Counted from the stretch's first letter, positions 25,733 to 34,278 are shown. The stretch is DNA of 64,000 nucleotides from Firmicutes bacterium UBA4882 (GCA_002399265.1 DHDG01000039.1:24443-88442); one strand, 5' to 3'. Numbers and translations: made by a program. The notes: generated from the sequence alone by a model not told the origin.

Positions 25733-26428
25733 ATGTATCCTCTTTTATGGGGAGATGCGACTTTTTTATTAGTGATTCCAGCTTTTTTATTGGCGATATA
25801 TGCACAGATGAAAGTGCAGGGAACGTATAGCAAATATTCAAAAGTGGCAGCCCGCTCCGGGTACACCGGTGCTCAGATGGCTCGCGCCTTATTGGATGCC
25901 AACCAGCTTAGCCATGTGTCCATTGAGATCACCGGCGGGCGGCTTTCGGATCATTATGATCCCGGCGAAAAAGTGCTGCGTCTTTCGCCGGAAGTGTATC
26001 ACGGAAAATCTTTGGCAGCATTGGGGATCGCCGCGCACGAAATCGGACACGCTGCGCAGCATGCCAGGGCATATGTGCCTTTGGCCATTCGGAACAGTTT
26101 GGTTCCGATTGCCAATATCGGCAGTAATATGGCATTTCCTCTGTTTTTTATTGGTCTATTGATGCAAACCGGTTGGCTGGTGGACGCCGGGATCATTCTC
26201 TTTGCGGCCGCTGTTGCTTTTCAGCTTTTTACATTACCGGTTGAATTCAACGCCAGTAACAGAGCAATGGCTATGCTTGAAGGTCATGGCTATCTGTCCA
26301 GAGGCGAAGAACTGCAAGGCGCAAAAAAAGTGCTCAGTGCTGCTGCTCTGACTTATATTGCGGCTACTGCTGTCGCGTTGCTGCAATTGGTGCGCTTGCT
26401 GCTCCTGCGCGGGAGAAGGAATGACTAA
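25733..26428 (+). CDS. Membrane zinc metallopeptidase, YugP family
   Basis: 231 residues; AGAAGGTGG upstream of ATG. N-terminal membrane segment (FLLVIPAFLLAIYAQMKV), zinc protease motif HEIGH at 102-106 followed by AAQHA, and two or three further membrane segments (NIGSNMAFPLFFIGLLMQTGWLVDAGIILFAAAVAFQLF and ALTYIAATAVALLQLVRLLLL). VEFNASNRAM, the C-terminal zinc-ligand region, is typical of this DUF. Firmicutes often carry it between fmt and rsmB; substrate unknown. Confidence 0.9.
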   Translation: MYPLLWGDATFLLVIPAFLLAIYAQMKVQGTYSKYSKVAARSGYTGAQMARALLDANQLSHVSIEITGGRLSDHYDPGEKVLRLSPEVYHGKSLAALGIAAHEIGHAAQHARAYVPLAIRNSLVPIANIGSNMAFPLFFIGLLMQTGWLVDAGIILFAAAVAFQLFTLPVEFNASNRAMAMLEGHGYLSRGEELQGAKKVLSAAALTYIAATAVALLQLVRLLLLRGRRND

Positions 26429-27866
26429 CACTAGCCTTAAGGGCCACCAGAAGAAACCCAAAGCTCAAGTTAAGGTTCCAGAGGCGCGCACCATGGCGCT
26501 TCAGATCCTCCTCCAAATAGAAAAAAATGAGGCTTATGCAAACATTGCACTGGATGCTGCCTTTCAAAAGTGGCCGGCATCCAAGCAGGAGCGAGCTTTC
26601 TGTACTGAGCTGGTCTACGGTACTGTACGTCACCAGCTTACCCTGGATTGGATCGCCGGCATCTTTCTAAATCGTGGTAATACCGAGGACTTAACTCCAG
26701 CCATCCGCAACATTCTGAGGATGGCTTTTTACCAATTGCACTTCATGCACTATCAACCCGAAGCCGCTGTAGTTGATGAAGCGGTCAAACTGGCATTGCG
26801 ATTCGGTCACAGCGGCGTCTCCAAACTGGTGAATGCTGTACTGCGGTCTTATTTGCGCAACCCTGAAAAGGTTGTTTACCCTTCGGTAGAAGCAGAACCT
26901 GCCAAGTATCTTTCGATCAGATATTCCCATCCATCTTGGTTGGTTGAACGCTGGCTGAACCGATTCGGCTTCGAGACCACCGCCAGATTATGCGATTTTA
27001 ACAATGGTCCTGCGCCGGTCTGTATCCGGGTCAATACCTTGCGCTGTAGTAGAGAAGAGCTGATTGAGAGACTTCTTGCTGAGCAGGTCGTGGTAGCTCA
27101 ATCGCTGTTGGTCCCTGAAGGACTGACAATCAGTGGTTTTAATCGCATTGAATCGCTTCCGTCGCATCGGGATGGATGGTTTATCGTTCAAGACGAAAGT
27201 TCAATGATAGTCGGCCATGCGGTGGCTCCAAAACCCGGAGAAACAATCATTGATCTGTGTGGGGCACCAGGCGGCAAAGCTACACATCTGGCTCAATTGA
27301 TGCATAATGAAGGCCAAATTATCAGTGTTGATCTTCATGAGCAAAGGACCAGGCTAATTCAAGAAAATGCTAGCCGGCTCGGTGTCAGGATAATCGCTAC
27401 AGTGGCCGGAGACGCTCTGAATTTTAGAATGCCTGCCGACGGCGGAGCAGCGGATGCCGTTTTATTGGATGCGCCTTGCACCGGTACTGGTGTCATCAGG
27501 CGGCGGGCTGATTCCCGCTGGCGCCGCATGCCGCGCGATATCAGTGAGTTGGCTGATTTACAGTACCGGCTACTGGAGCAGGCGGCTACGCTGGTAGAGC
27601 AGGGCGGGCGCTTGGTCTACTCCACCTGTTCTTTAGAGCCGGAGGAAAACCACTTATTAATTGAACGTTTTCTGAAACAGCATCAAGAATTCAGACCGGC
27701 CGATCTCAGCGGGTTGTTATCCGCCAGACTACAGTCTTCTGCCGGGGCGGACAATCTGGGACGTCCAGAGCATCAGGGGCTTCAGGGGCCGGGCTTTTTT
27801 TACTTACTCCCTTGGGTACATAATACCGACGGTTTCTTTATCTGTCGCATGGAACGGGTCGTGTAA
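26421..27866 (+). CDS. rsmB: 16S rRNA (cytosine-967-C5)-methyltransferase RsmB
   Basis: 481 residues from ATG at 26421, overlapping the previous gene by 8 bases; an upstream frame to 26358 is rejected. N-terminal NusB-like RNA-binding domain (RTMALQILLQIEKNEAYANIAL), then an AdoMet domain with DLCGAPGGKATHLA, the catalytic region DAPCTGTGVIRR and the second Cys STCSLEPEEN. The typical rlmN/prpC/prkC genes do not follow; a tRNA does. Confidence 0.95.
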   Translation: MTNTSLKGHQKKPKAQVKVPEARTMALQILLQIEKNEAYANIALDAAFQKWPASKQERAFCTELVYGTVRHQLTLDWIAGIFLNRGNTEDLTPAIRNILRMAFYQLHFMHYQPEAAVVDEAVKLALRFGHSGVSKLVNAVLRSYLRNPEKVVYPSVEAEPAKYLSIRYSHPSWLVERWLNRFGFETTARLCDFNNGPAPVCIRVNTLRCSREELIERLLAEQVVVAQSLLVPEGLTISGFNRIESLPSHRDGWFIVQDESSMIVGHAVAPKPGETIIDLCGAPGGKATHLAQLMHNEGQIISVDLHEQRTRLIQENASRLGVRIIATVAGDALNFRMPADGGAADAVLLDAPCTGTGVIRRRADSRWRRMPRDISELADLQYRLLEQAATLVEQGGRLVYSTCSLEPEENHLLIERFLKQHQEFRPADLSGLLSARLQSSAGADNLGRPEHQGLQGPGFFYLLPWVHNTDGFFICRMERVV

Positions 27867-27931
27867 TGGCGGCAGGTTTCCACTTACATTTACTGGAATG
27901 GCGAACGGCCACACAGAACGGCGCAACTTCG

Positions 27932-27960
27932 TTGACAAAGATCGAAAAAGATCATATAAT
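27932..27960 (+). promoter_or_regulatory. Sigma-A promoter of tRNA-Pro
   Basis: TTGACA, exactly 17 bases, TATAAT: perfect consensus, 31 bases before the tRNA 5' end. Confidence 0.93.
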
Positions 27961-27990
27961 TATTAGTGTCCCTTTAATCAGACGTTTGTT

Positions 27991-28067
<77 letters not shown>

Positions 28068-28075
28068 TTGAAATC

Positions 28076-28107
28076 AAGGGTTTTGGCTTTTGCCGAAACC
28101 CTTTTTT
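28076..28107 (+). terminator. Terminator of tRNA-Pro
   Basis: AAGGGTTTTGGC-4 nt-GCCGAAACCC followed by TTTTTT. Confidence 0.9.
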
Positions 28108-28275
28108 GATAAGTTTTTTGATAGGCATTTCATAGATGCGCCACATCTGCGGGCCGCCGTCCCTTTCCGTTGCGTTTTAAATCCCCGAATCCGAATCAAT
28201 AGCAGGAGAGCTGAAAGTTTTGGGGAAATAAAAACAAGATAGTATTTCTTCATTGGTTCCCAAACTAGGGGGGAT

Positions 28276-29814
28276 GTGAAGTTGGTTCGAAAAAAACAAC
28301 GGTTATTCCTATATTTGATGATACTAATCGCAGCTTTAATCGCATTACGGGTTGCTCCGGCAAACGTGGCCGCTCAGACGTCTGCCACAACCTCGACGAC
28401 TCCGCAAGCATTGCAGGGCAAGCAGCAACCGGCGGCGCAGCCGTCAGTGGAACCATCCATTCCTCTTTTTGGCAAGCAGGTGCTTTGGGAAGGCTTGCCG
28501 CAATCTGAGGTCGGATTGCATTTTGCAGACCTCGATTTGGACGGGCTATCCGAAGTCATCTCTGTCTCAGAAGGAAGTGCCAAAATTTACAAGGCGTTTA
28601 ATCGCCACTTTGAACTGCAGGCTACCATATTTTTAGAAGGCAAGAATTTCGTTTCCATTAATTCTGCAGATTTAGACGCCGATGGAAGCATTGAAATAAT
28701 TCTGGGTACTGACGACCTTGGCTATTTAGCAATATACCGGTGGGATAACCGCCCGGTTCCCGTTGCTGTTAGTCGCCACACCTGGAAACCTGTTGAGCAT
28801 ATTATCATTATTGATACTGAAGGAGACGGACTGAAGGAGATCTTCTCTGTCGCCTCTGATGGCGATGCCACCTTGTTTCGTTTTTCAGGTACTTCTATCG
28901 ACGCAATCTGGCGCGGAGCAAAGGCGTTTCCTGATATCAAGACTTTTGCGACCATTCAGCTTGACGGAAGTGGACCGGAAGAACTACTGACTGTTGATAA
29001 GACCAGAAATGGTTTTGTGATCTATTCGTGGCAAAAAGGCGTTCTGAAAAAAATGTTGGAAAACTTGCCTTGGGGTGGCATTCTAGACTTTGTCGTCTGT
29101 GACATCGATGGCGACGGAGCTGATGACATTCTAGCCATATCCGCCAGACGCATGTTTTACGCTTTTACTTGCATCGAGGGGGGCGTGCAGCAGAAAATTG
29201 CACCATTTGAAACGCCAACCTTATGCGGCCGGATTTTCCAGTCTACTGACTTTCCGGGATCCTTTGCTTTAATTAGCAACTCATCATCGCAAGTGTTCAG
29301 TTATTTTTGGAATAACGGTTCCCCAAAGGAACTAGCCCGCAGCACTACTTTTGGCCGTTCGCGTTTATTTACACTACTGCGTAATGAGGAGCTACTTTTC
29401 ATTCTCAATACGGGAGAAATGATTTCGGTGGCCATGACGGCCCCTGAAAAACCGGATTTGATTGGCGTAATACTTAAAGATCGGCTGACAGTCTGGGAGC
29501 ATTCACCGCAGTTAGTGGAAGGCCATCCATACCTGCCATTGAGTGAGCTTGAGAGTATTCTTCCTCTGGAATGTGTTTTGTCTACAGAAAGTGGGGTAGG
29601 ATATCTTACGGCTTGGACAGGCACTTTTGCTTTCAAAACCGATAGCCCAATACTACTATTTACGATATTGCCCGACTGCACGCCGGAAATTCTGGCCAAC
29701 CCGGTCCGCACATTTAGTGACGGGCAAGTTTACCTTCCATTAGAAATGATTAACCGGGTCCTACCCGGAAGAATTAAATGGGATGGCGACCGGGTAATAT
29801 TGATTGTCGGATGA
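28276..29814 (+). CDS. Exported protein: FG-GAP-like propeller plus copper-amine-oxidase-N-like domain
   Basis: 512 residues from GTG at 28276 (AGGGGGGAT upstream). Signal peptide or anchor at about 9-30 (LFLYLMILIAALIALRVAPANVAA). Then repeated D-x-D-x-D-G calcium-type loops (ADLDLDGLSEVI, ADLDADGSIEII, DTEGDGLKEIF, CDIDGDGADDIL) about 45-60 residues apart, as in VCBS/FG-GAP beta-propellers. The C-terminal ~110 residues (YLPLSELESIL...VYLPLEMINRVLPGRIKWDGDRVILIV) match the Cu-amine-oxidase N-terminal-like domain common in exported Firmicute proteins. Likely an envelope protein; function unknown. Confidence 0.75.
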   Translation: MKLVRKKQRLFLYLMILIAALIALRVAPANVAAQTSATTSTTPQALQGKQQPAAQPSVEPSIPLFGKQVLWEGLPQSEVGLHFADLDLDGLSEVISVSEGSAKIYKAFNRHFELQATIFLEGKNFVSINSADLDADGSIEIILGTDDLGYLAIYRWDNRPVPVAVSRHTWKPVEHIIIIDTEGDGLKEIFSVASDGDATLFRFSGTSIDAIWRGAKAFPDIKTFATIQLDGSGPEELLTVDKTRNGFVIYSWQKGVLKKMLENLPWGGILDFVVCDIDGDGADDILAISARRMFYAFTCIEGGVQQKIAPFETPTLCGRIFQSTDFPGSFALISNSSSQVFSYFWNNGSPKELARSTTFGRSRLFTLLRNEELLFILNTGEMISVAMTAPEKPDLIGVILKDRLTVWEHSPQLVEGHPYLPLSELESILPLECVLSTESGVGYLTAWTGTFAFKTDSPILLFTILPDCTPEILANPVRTFSDGQVYLPLEMINRVLPGRIKWDGDRVILIVG

Positions 29815-29906
29815 TTGTCAACTGATTGCTGATTTGCCCTGGCGGGTCATAAGTGCGTTTCCCTCCTGCATAGTAATATTGTAGATGTAGGAGGGGAGTG
29901 TCCGAC

Positions 29907-30299
29907 ATGAAAGATAACGCGGTTAGGGAAAATAGCTCTACGATTGGTGCCATTGTGCGCGGCTTGTTTATTTCCCTGCTGTTTGGCGTTGTGGTACTAA
30001 TTCTGTTTACGATCGTTTTGTCCGTAATGGGCGCGCGTCCAACCGACGTACCGATGACGATTGTTCTTCTTTCGTATGTTACTGCCCTATTTGGCAGTAT
30101 CACTGCTGGCAGACACTCGCCAAACCGCGGATGGCTGGCAGGCGGCTTAACTGGTGCTTTGTTTATGATCCTGCTGCTATTGTTCTTTGCCATGATTCCG
30201 GAATCTGTTCTGAGCTGGCCTTTGGCGCTACTTCGCATTGCCTGCGCTTTTCCGGTGGGTGCGCTTGGCGGAATGCTGGGGGTCAACATTGGAACGTGA
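29907..30299 (+). CDS. Small four-helix membrane protein, TIGR04086 family (YrzE-like)
   Basis: 130 residues from ATG at 29907 (AGGAGGGG 10 bases upstream; GTG at 29898 is too close to the site). Four hydrophobic segments: GLFISLLFGVVVLILFTIVL, MTIVLLSYVTALFGSITAG, LTGALFMILLLLFFAMI and IACAFPVGALGGMLGVNIG. The RHSPNRGWLAGGLTGALF loop is characteristic of the family. Function unknown. Confidence 0.85.
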   Translation: MKDNAVRENSSTIGAIVRGLFISLLFGVVVLILFTIVLSVMGARPTDVPMTIVLLSYVTALFGSITAGRHSPNRGWLAGGLTGALFMILLLLFFAMIPESVLSWPLALLRIACAFPVGALGGMLGVNIGT

Positions 30300-30383
30300 G
30301 TGGGTGAGTGAGCAGCAGGAGTAGGGGAGCTGATTGGGTAGTGTCTGGGTGGGGTGAGACTTAGAATGGTTTCAAATGCCTGC

Positions 30384-30412
30384 TTGACGTCCCTTTGTAG
30401 ATCGAGTATAAT
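30384..30412 (+). promoter_or_regulatory. Sigma-A promoter of tRNA-Trp
   Basis: TTGACG, 17-base spacer, TATAAT, 19 bases before the tRNA 5' end. Confidence 0.92.
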
Positions 30413-30430
30413 AAAAAAGCACTCACACGC

Positions 30431-30506
30431 AGGGGAGTAGCTCAATTGGTAGAGCATCGGTCTCCAAAACCGAGGGCTGCGGGTTCAAGTCCTGTCTCCC
30501 CTGCCA
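30431..30506 (+). tRNA. tRNA-Trp(CCA)
   Basis: 76 nt with encoded CCA. Acceptor AGGGGAG/CTCCCCT, D-arm GCTCAATTGGTAGAGC, anticodon arm with loop CTCCAAA (anticodon CCA), T-arm GGGTTCAAGTCCT. Located away from any secE-nusG locus. Confidence 0.96.
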
Positions 30507-30520
30507 AATATGATTTCGCG

Positions 30521-30548
30521 GCCTTTGGTGGAACCAGAGGCTTTTTTT
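30521..30548 (+). terminator. Terminator of tRNA-Trp
   Basis: GCCTTTGGT-gga-ACCAGAGGC followed by a run of seven T. Confidence 0.85.
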
Positions 30549-30599
30549 GTTATTCATCGACGAAGGACTTTCTTGGACAATAGCGTATTCATTAGAATG

Positions 30600-30627
30600 G
30601 TAATAATACGTGTTATTACGGTATAAT
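30600..30627 (+). promoter_or_regulatory. pduL promoter region with 20-bp palindrome
   Basis: GTAATAA-TACGTG-TTATTAC (30600-30619) is an inverted repeat ending two bases before a TATAAT (30622-30627). It covers the position of the -35 box, which is otherwise poor, so a dimeric regulator is likely to act here. Confidence 0.55.
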
Positions 30628-30644
30628 AAGAGGGGGATGCATCT

Positions 30645-31229
30645 ATGGAAAAACAACCTTTATCAATCCCGGTCGGGGTTTCCAATCGGCATCTGCATCT
30701 GAGCCAAGCTGATCTGGAAGTGCTTTTTGGCAAAGGCTATCAATTGACAGTTAAGAAAGATCTCGGCCAGCCGGGTCAATTCGCTGCTGAAGAGACTGTT
30801 GATGTCCAGGGCCCGAAAAACACGATCAGCCGAATCCGGATTCTTGGTCCGATCAGAAAGCAGACCCAGATCGAAGTATCACTTACTGATTCCTTTACAT
30901 TAGGCATTACGCCGCCAGTGCGTGATTCCGGTTCGCTGGCTGGATCACCTGGCGTGATCGTTAAAGGACCGCAAGGACAGATTGAGTTAAAAGAAGGCGT
31001 TGTCGCAGCCAAGCGTCACATCCATTGCACTCCGGAAGAAGCCGTCCAGCTTGGTGTAAAAGATATGGACATCGTTTCTGTTGCTGTGAAAGGCGGCGAG
31101 CGTTCCTTGACTTTTGGTGACGTCCTTGTACGCGTGCGTAATGACTTCGCCCTTGAATTCCATGTTGACACCGATGAAGCTAATGCCGCCGCTCTCAAGA
31201 ACGGTGACTTGGTGCATATCGTACGTTAA
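30645..31229 (+). CDS. pduL: PduL-type phosphotransacylase (phosphate propanoyl/acetyltransferase)
   Basis: 194 residues; AGAGGGGGAT upstream of ATG. Interconverts acyl-CoA and acyl-phosphate. Zinc-binding and active-site motifs of the family are present: VGVSNRHLHLS, GPIRKQTQIEVS, KRHIHCTPEEA and EFHVDTDEANA. It lacks an N-terminal microcompartment-targeting extension and no shell genes are near, so it is a cytosolic Pta-like enzyme, probably feeding acetate or propionate kinase. Confidence 0.93.
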   Translation: MEKQPLSIPVGVSNRHLHLSQADLEVLFGKGYQLTVKKDLGQPGQFAAEETVDVQGPKNTISRIRILGPIRKQTQIEVSLTDSFTLGITPPVRDSGSLAGSPGVIVKGPQGQIELKEGVVAAKRHIHCTPEEAVQLGVKDMDIVSVAVKGGERSLTFGDVLVRVRNDFALEFHVDTDEANAAALKNGDLVHIVR

Positions 31230-31255
31230 ATAACAGATTGAATCAGGTGAGAAGA

Positions 31256-31456
31256 ATGCCACTCTATGAATTTATCTGTGCCTCTTGTGGGAAAAAGTTT
31301 GAGGAATTATGTCGCACCTCTGAACAGACAGATGTTAGGTGTCCAGCATGTGGCTCGGAGAAAGCCGCACGTCAATTATCTGCATTTGCATGCAAAGGTG
31401 GCGGCTCCAGCTGCGGTGGTTCCTGTTCTGGCGGCTCGTGTTCGTCTTGTCACTAA
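31256..31456 (+). CDS. FmdB-family zinc-ribbon protein
   Basis: 66 residues from ATG at 31256 (CAGGTGAG upstream). MPLYEFICASCGKKFEELCR...VRCPACGSEKAARQLSAFAC is the FmdB zinc ribbon (two CxxC knuckles), followed by a Gly/Ser/Cys tail (GGSSCGGSCSGGSCSSC). A similar gene lies at 49477. Function of the family is not settled. Confidence 0.9.
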   Translation: MPLYEFICASCGKKFEELCRTSEQTDVRCPACGSEKAARQLSAFACKGGGSSCGGSCSGGSCSSCH

Positions 31457-31511
31457 AGAACGTCCCAAGCCTAGAACCAGGCCAAAGAATGTCCTTAAAT
31501 AAACCCGAATT

Positions 31512-31537
31512 AAACCCGCCTCTTTGGGCGGGTTTTA
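31512..31537 (+). terminator. Terminator after the FmdB gene
   Basis: AAACCCGCC-tcttt-GGGCGGGTTTT. Convergent with the gene ending at 31646. Confidence 0.85.
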
Positions 31538-31645
31538 GCATCAGGATCCCGATTTCAAAATTCTAGTTTACATAAGATATATTATAGGACTCAAAAAATC
31601 GAAAAGGCAGACACCACCGAAGCTCAAATTTGGGCTGTGGCTCGA

Positions 31646-31927
31646 TTATTTTGACTTTAAGGTGTAAACCTCAGCCGAGCTTTTCTTGGTTAGTCTGAGC
31701 CTTTGTAGGGACTTCCCGGGAGACTTAAATGGCTTTAGCGCGGGTTTCGATGTCTCCGGACCTTCTTGCTGCCATAAAATCTCGGTTACTTCAATCGCTC
31801 TGTAATCTGCGTCAAGGCCGATACAGGCCCCGCAGTTGTCGCAAATCTTAGAAGGATCTACGTCGCACTTCAAGCACTCTCCGCAGTTATTGCAGATTTT
31901 GTCCTCGGTCAATACACACTCTTTCAA
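31646..31927 (-). CDS. Small Cys-rich protein with duplicated CxxCGxC motif
   Basis: 93 residues from TTG at 31927 with a modest site (GGCGGTG). Eight Cys in a duplicated arrangement: KICNNCGECLKC and KICDNCGACIGL, ten residues apart, suggesting two metal-binding or Fe-S knuckles. The C-terminal half is Lys/Ser-rich. Small proteins like this are met near lexA in related Firmicutes but no function is known to me. Confidence 0.65.
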   Translation of the reverse strand: MKECVLTEDKICNNCGECLKCDVDPSKICDNCGACIGLDADYRAIEVTEILWQQEGPETSKPALKPFKSPGKSLQRLRLTKKSSAEVYTLKSK

Positions 31928-32039
31928 AACAGCACCGCCTATATTTAAAATCCAGAGATCACAACTTCGGTCCTGCTTGTTTTTCTTCCTGACGGCGCAA
32001 ATCCCTTTATTGGACTAGACAATCAGATATATTTGTTGT

Positions 32040-32321
32040 TTATGGAAGCTGTAAAAGCATGCCAGGCTGAAGATTTTTGGATGCCAGGCCATTGAGCTTG
32101 CAGATCTGATTAACTGTAACGCGTGGGTCGCAATCTGGATTATGCTTAACAGCAATATTCCACAAAGTATCTCCTGGACGAACTACCGTAAATTCTTCGT
32201 TTTGAGCAGGTTTTTCACTAGATAGCGCTGTTGTTGCCAAGATTAAGAATAACACAGAAAGTATTGCCATATTTCGAAGAAATATAAGCGGTCTCCAACG
32301 CAAACGTTTTTTTACCTGCAT
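32040..32321 (-). CDS. yneA: YneA-like LysM protein, probable SOS cell-division inhibitor
   Basis: 93 residues from ATG at 32321 (GGGGTGGGG upstream). One membrane segment (NMAILSVLFLILATTAL, about 22-38) then a LysM domain (EEFTVVRPGDTLWNIAVKHNP...QICKLNGLASKNLQPGMLLQLP). Size, topology and the divergent position next to lexA are as for B. subtilis YneA, which halts division during DNA damage. Its promoter carries two LexA boxes. Symbol is by synteny and architecture rather than close identity. Confidence 0.85.
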   Translation of the reverse strand: MQVKKRLRWRPLIFLRNMAILSVLFLILATTALSSEKPAQNEEFTVVRPGDTLWNIAVKHNPDCDPRVTVNQICKLNGLASKNLQPGMLLQLP

Positions 32322-32333
32322 TATTCCCCACCC

Positions 32334-32347
32334 CAAACATTCGTTCG
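32334..32347 (-). promoter_or_regulatory. LexA (SOS) box over the yneA transcription start
   Basis: Minus strand CGAACGAATGTTTG; one mismatch to CGAACRNRYGTTYC. Lies just downstream of the yneA -10. Confidence 0.75.
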
Positions 32348-32356
32348 TTCATTTGA

Positions 32357-32385
32357 ATTATAGCACGAACATATGTTCCGGTCAA
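32357..32385 (-). promoter_or_regulatory. yneA promoter
   Basis: Minus strand: TTGACC, 17-base spacer, TATAAT. The spacer contains the perfect LexA box. Confidence 0.88.
32366..32379. promoter_or_regulatory. Perfect LexA (SOS) box
   Basis: CGAACATATGTTCC, an exact match to the Bacillus-type consensus with a symmetric GAACATATGTTC core. It sits between -35 and -10 of the yneA promoter. Confidence 0.92.
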
Positions 32386-32393
32386 TGCTAAAT

Positions 32394-32407
32394 CGAACAA
32401 ATGTTTG
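32394..32407. promoter_or_regulatory. LexA (SOS) box at the lexA promoter
   Basis: CGAACAAATGTTTG, one mismatch. It overlaps the -35 box of lexA by three bases, as expected for autorepression. Confidence 0.85.
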
Positions 32408-32433
32408 CATATTGAAAATGATTATGTTATAAT
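32405..32433 (+). promoter_or_regulatory. lexA promoter
   Basis: TTGCAT, 17 bases, TATAAT. Confidence 0.85.
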
Positions 32434-32497
32434 TTTCCTAGGACTAATAAGTCTGTTTTTTTCTTGCCTTTATATGTTTTGAGAGGAGTGTCGAGTT

Positions 32498-33106
32498 GTG
32501 GAAGATCTGACTGCTCGCCAACAAGAAATCCTCGATTTTATTAGAAAAGAAGTGCGCGAAAAGGGCTATCCTCCCTCTGTACGTGAAATTGGCGAAGCTG
32601 TAAACCTGAGCTCAAGTTCTACAGTTCATTCCCACTTAGAACGTCTCGAGAAGCTCGGATACATCCGTCGAGATCCGACCAAGCCGAGAGCCATTGAAAT
32701 CCTTTCTGAATCATCAACCGCCCCTGCCCCTGTAATCAATGTACCTTTAATTGGACGGGTGGCGGCCGGCTCGCCCATTCTCGCCGAACAAAATGTTGAG
32801 GACATCTATCCCCTGCCAAAAGACTTTGTCTTATACGAAGATGCTTTTATGCTTAAAGTCCGTGGCGACAGCATGATTGAGACGGGCATCTTCGATGGAG
32901 ATTTGGTAGTAGTGCGTCGCACGACCGATGCCAGGAACGGAGAGATCGTGGTCGCACTTGTCGGAGAGGAAGCTACCGTAAAGCGCTTTTTCCGCGAAAA
33001 AGACTGCATCCGTCTTCAACCCGAAAATTCAGCTATGGAGCCTATTATGGTGAAAGATGTTACAATCTTGGGTAAGGTCACGGGCCTGCTACGCAAGATT
33101 CATTAG
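32498..33106 (+). CDS. lexA: SOS repressor LexA
   Basis: 202 residues from GTG at 32498 (GAGAGGAGTG upstream). Winged-helix DNA-binding domain ([16 protein letters not shown]...[32 protein letters not shown]), autocleavage site Ala90-Gly91 (VAAGSP), catalytic Ser125 (RGDSMI) and Lys162 (EATVKRF). Cleaves itself with activated RecA and so releases its own gene and yneA. Confidence 0.97.
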   Translation: MEDLTARQQEILDFIRKEVREKGYPPSVREIGEAVNLSSSSTVHSHLERLEKLGYIRRDPTKPRAIEILSESSTAPAPVINVPLIGRVAAGSPILAEQNVEDIYPLPKDFVLYEDAFMLKVRGDSMIETGIFDGDLVVVRRTTDARNGEIVVALVGEEATVKRFFREKDCIRLQPENSAMEPIMVKDVTILGKVTGLLRKIH

Positions 33107-33129
33107 TACTCAATCATCTAAAGCACAAA

Positions 33130-33161
33130 GAACCCGCAGAAGCTTGAGCCTCTGCGGGTTC
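33130..33161 (+). terminator. Terminator after lexA
   Basis: GAACCCGCAG and CTGCGGGTTC stem, followed by GTCATTTTT. Confidence 0.8.
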
Positions 33162-33208
33162 GTCATTTTTCAACAAATGTTCCAAGCAATAGGGTCTGTC
33201 CCAACGGA

Positions 33209-33412
33209 TTACTCCCTGGAATCGCCTTCGGGATGATCGTTGCTAGATGAGTCGTATATGATAATGCGGTAATTTGTGCCGTCCAGTGTTAATCCAAAAA
33301 TCAAATCCCGGTCTTTGAGGGTTTTGTTCAGGAATGTCACTAGTTGGTGCGTTTCTCCTTTAAGACGAAATGACTTTTCGCCTAAAATCGGAAGCTTGGT
33401 GTGCTGCGTCAT
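33209..33412 (-). CDS. ypmA: YpmA-like small protein (DUF4264)
   Basis: 67 residues. LVTFLNKTLKDRDLIFGLTLDGTNYRIIIYDSS matches the core of B. subtilis YpmA (LNRTLKDKNLMFGLALD type). The ATG (33412) overlaps the surE stop as ATGA with GGGAGGT inside the surE end, so the two are translationally coupled. Function unknown. Confidence 0.8.
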   Translation of the reverse strand: MTQHTKLPILGEKSFRLKGETHQLVTFLNKTLKDRDLIFGLTLDGTNYRIIIYDSSSNDHPEGDSRE

Positions 33413-34278
33413 GGTGTACCTCCCGAAAGGTCGTCTACATTAAGAGCAGACCCATACGTGTTTTGGGCGTTTTTGGCGCTAGCGCCGGTCGGCTGTTTGA
33501 AAGGAACCGTAGCAAAACACGCTTCATCAATGACCTTACTGACGGCCGGTATGATATCCGCACGCGTCAGGTCAAATTGAAGCGGTGTCACAGACACTTT
33601 GTTCTGAAGGATAGCATCAAGATCGGTATCTTTTTCGCTGTTCATAACCGGCTCTCCGGCAATCCAGTAGTAGACTTTTCCCCGGGGGTCGACCCTCCTC
33701 TCAATCACTTTGCTGTATTGGCGTCTTCCCAAACGTGCCACTGCGATGCCAGCAAGTTCCTCAGATCGCACTCCTGGGACATTAATGTTCAACAGCGTAT
33801 TCTGTGGTAAAGGGTTTTTCAGCATAACAGCGGCAATTTCGGCGGCAACTTCTGCTGCCAACTCGAATCCGTCTCCAGAAAGGTCACAGAGCGAGACAGC
33901 CATCGCCGGAAAGCCAATCAGCGTGGCTTCAATGGCGGCTGATACAGTCCCGGAATAAAGAACATCTGTGCCTAGATTAGAGCCACGGTTAATGCCCGAG
34001 ATTACCAGATCCGGTTGCTCTGGTAGCAGCGCCCCTTCAATCGCCAGCTTGACGCAGTCTGCAGGTGTGCCGTCGACTTCCCAAGCCTGGGCCGCACCAG
34101 GAATTTTGCGTTCTAACATACGTAGCGGGCGATGCAACGATATTGCATGCCCGCATGCACTCTGTTCGCGATCTGGAGCGATAACGTAGACTTTTCCCAG
34201 TTGTGAAATTCGATTACACAAAATATGCAAGCCTTCGGAATGGATGCCATCGTCATTCGCCAGTAGAAAAACAGCCAT
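33409..34278 (-). CDS. surE: 5'-nucleotidase SurE
   Basis: 289 residues. Metal-site motif LLANDDGIHSEGL at the N-terminus, then VIAPDREQSACGHAISLHRPLR, DGTPADCVKLA and ISGINRGSNLGTDVLYSGTVSAA are all typical. Dephosphorylates nucleoside monophosphates. Somewhat longer than the ~250-residue norm because of a C-terminal extension. Start overlaps the stop of the MgtC-like gene (TAATG). Confidence 0.95.
   Translation of the reverse strand: MAVFLLANDDGIHSEGLHILCNRISQLGKVYVIAPDREQSACGHAISLHRPLRMLERKIPGAAQAWEVDGTPADCVKLAIEGALLPEQPDLVISGINRGSNLGTDVLYSGTVSAAIEATLIGFPAMAVSLCDLSGDGFELAAEVAAEIAAVMLKNPLPQNTLLNINVPGVRSEELAGIAVARLGRRQYSKVIERRVDPRGKVYYWIAGEPVMNSEKDTDLDAILQNKVSVTPLQFDLTRADIIPAVSKVIDEACFATVPFKQPTGASAKNAQNTYGSALNVDDLSGGTP

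Noticed and set aside
29774..30457. 227-codon minus-strand frame
   Set aside because: Overlaps the tRNA-Trp promoter and gene and is antisense to the hydrophobic TIGR04086 gene, which has its own ribosome site.
30645..31229. Bacterial microcompartment locus
   Set aside because: PduL is present but no shell proteins or signature enzymes are near and no targeting peptide is seen.
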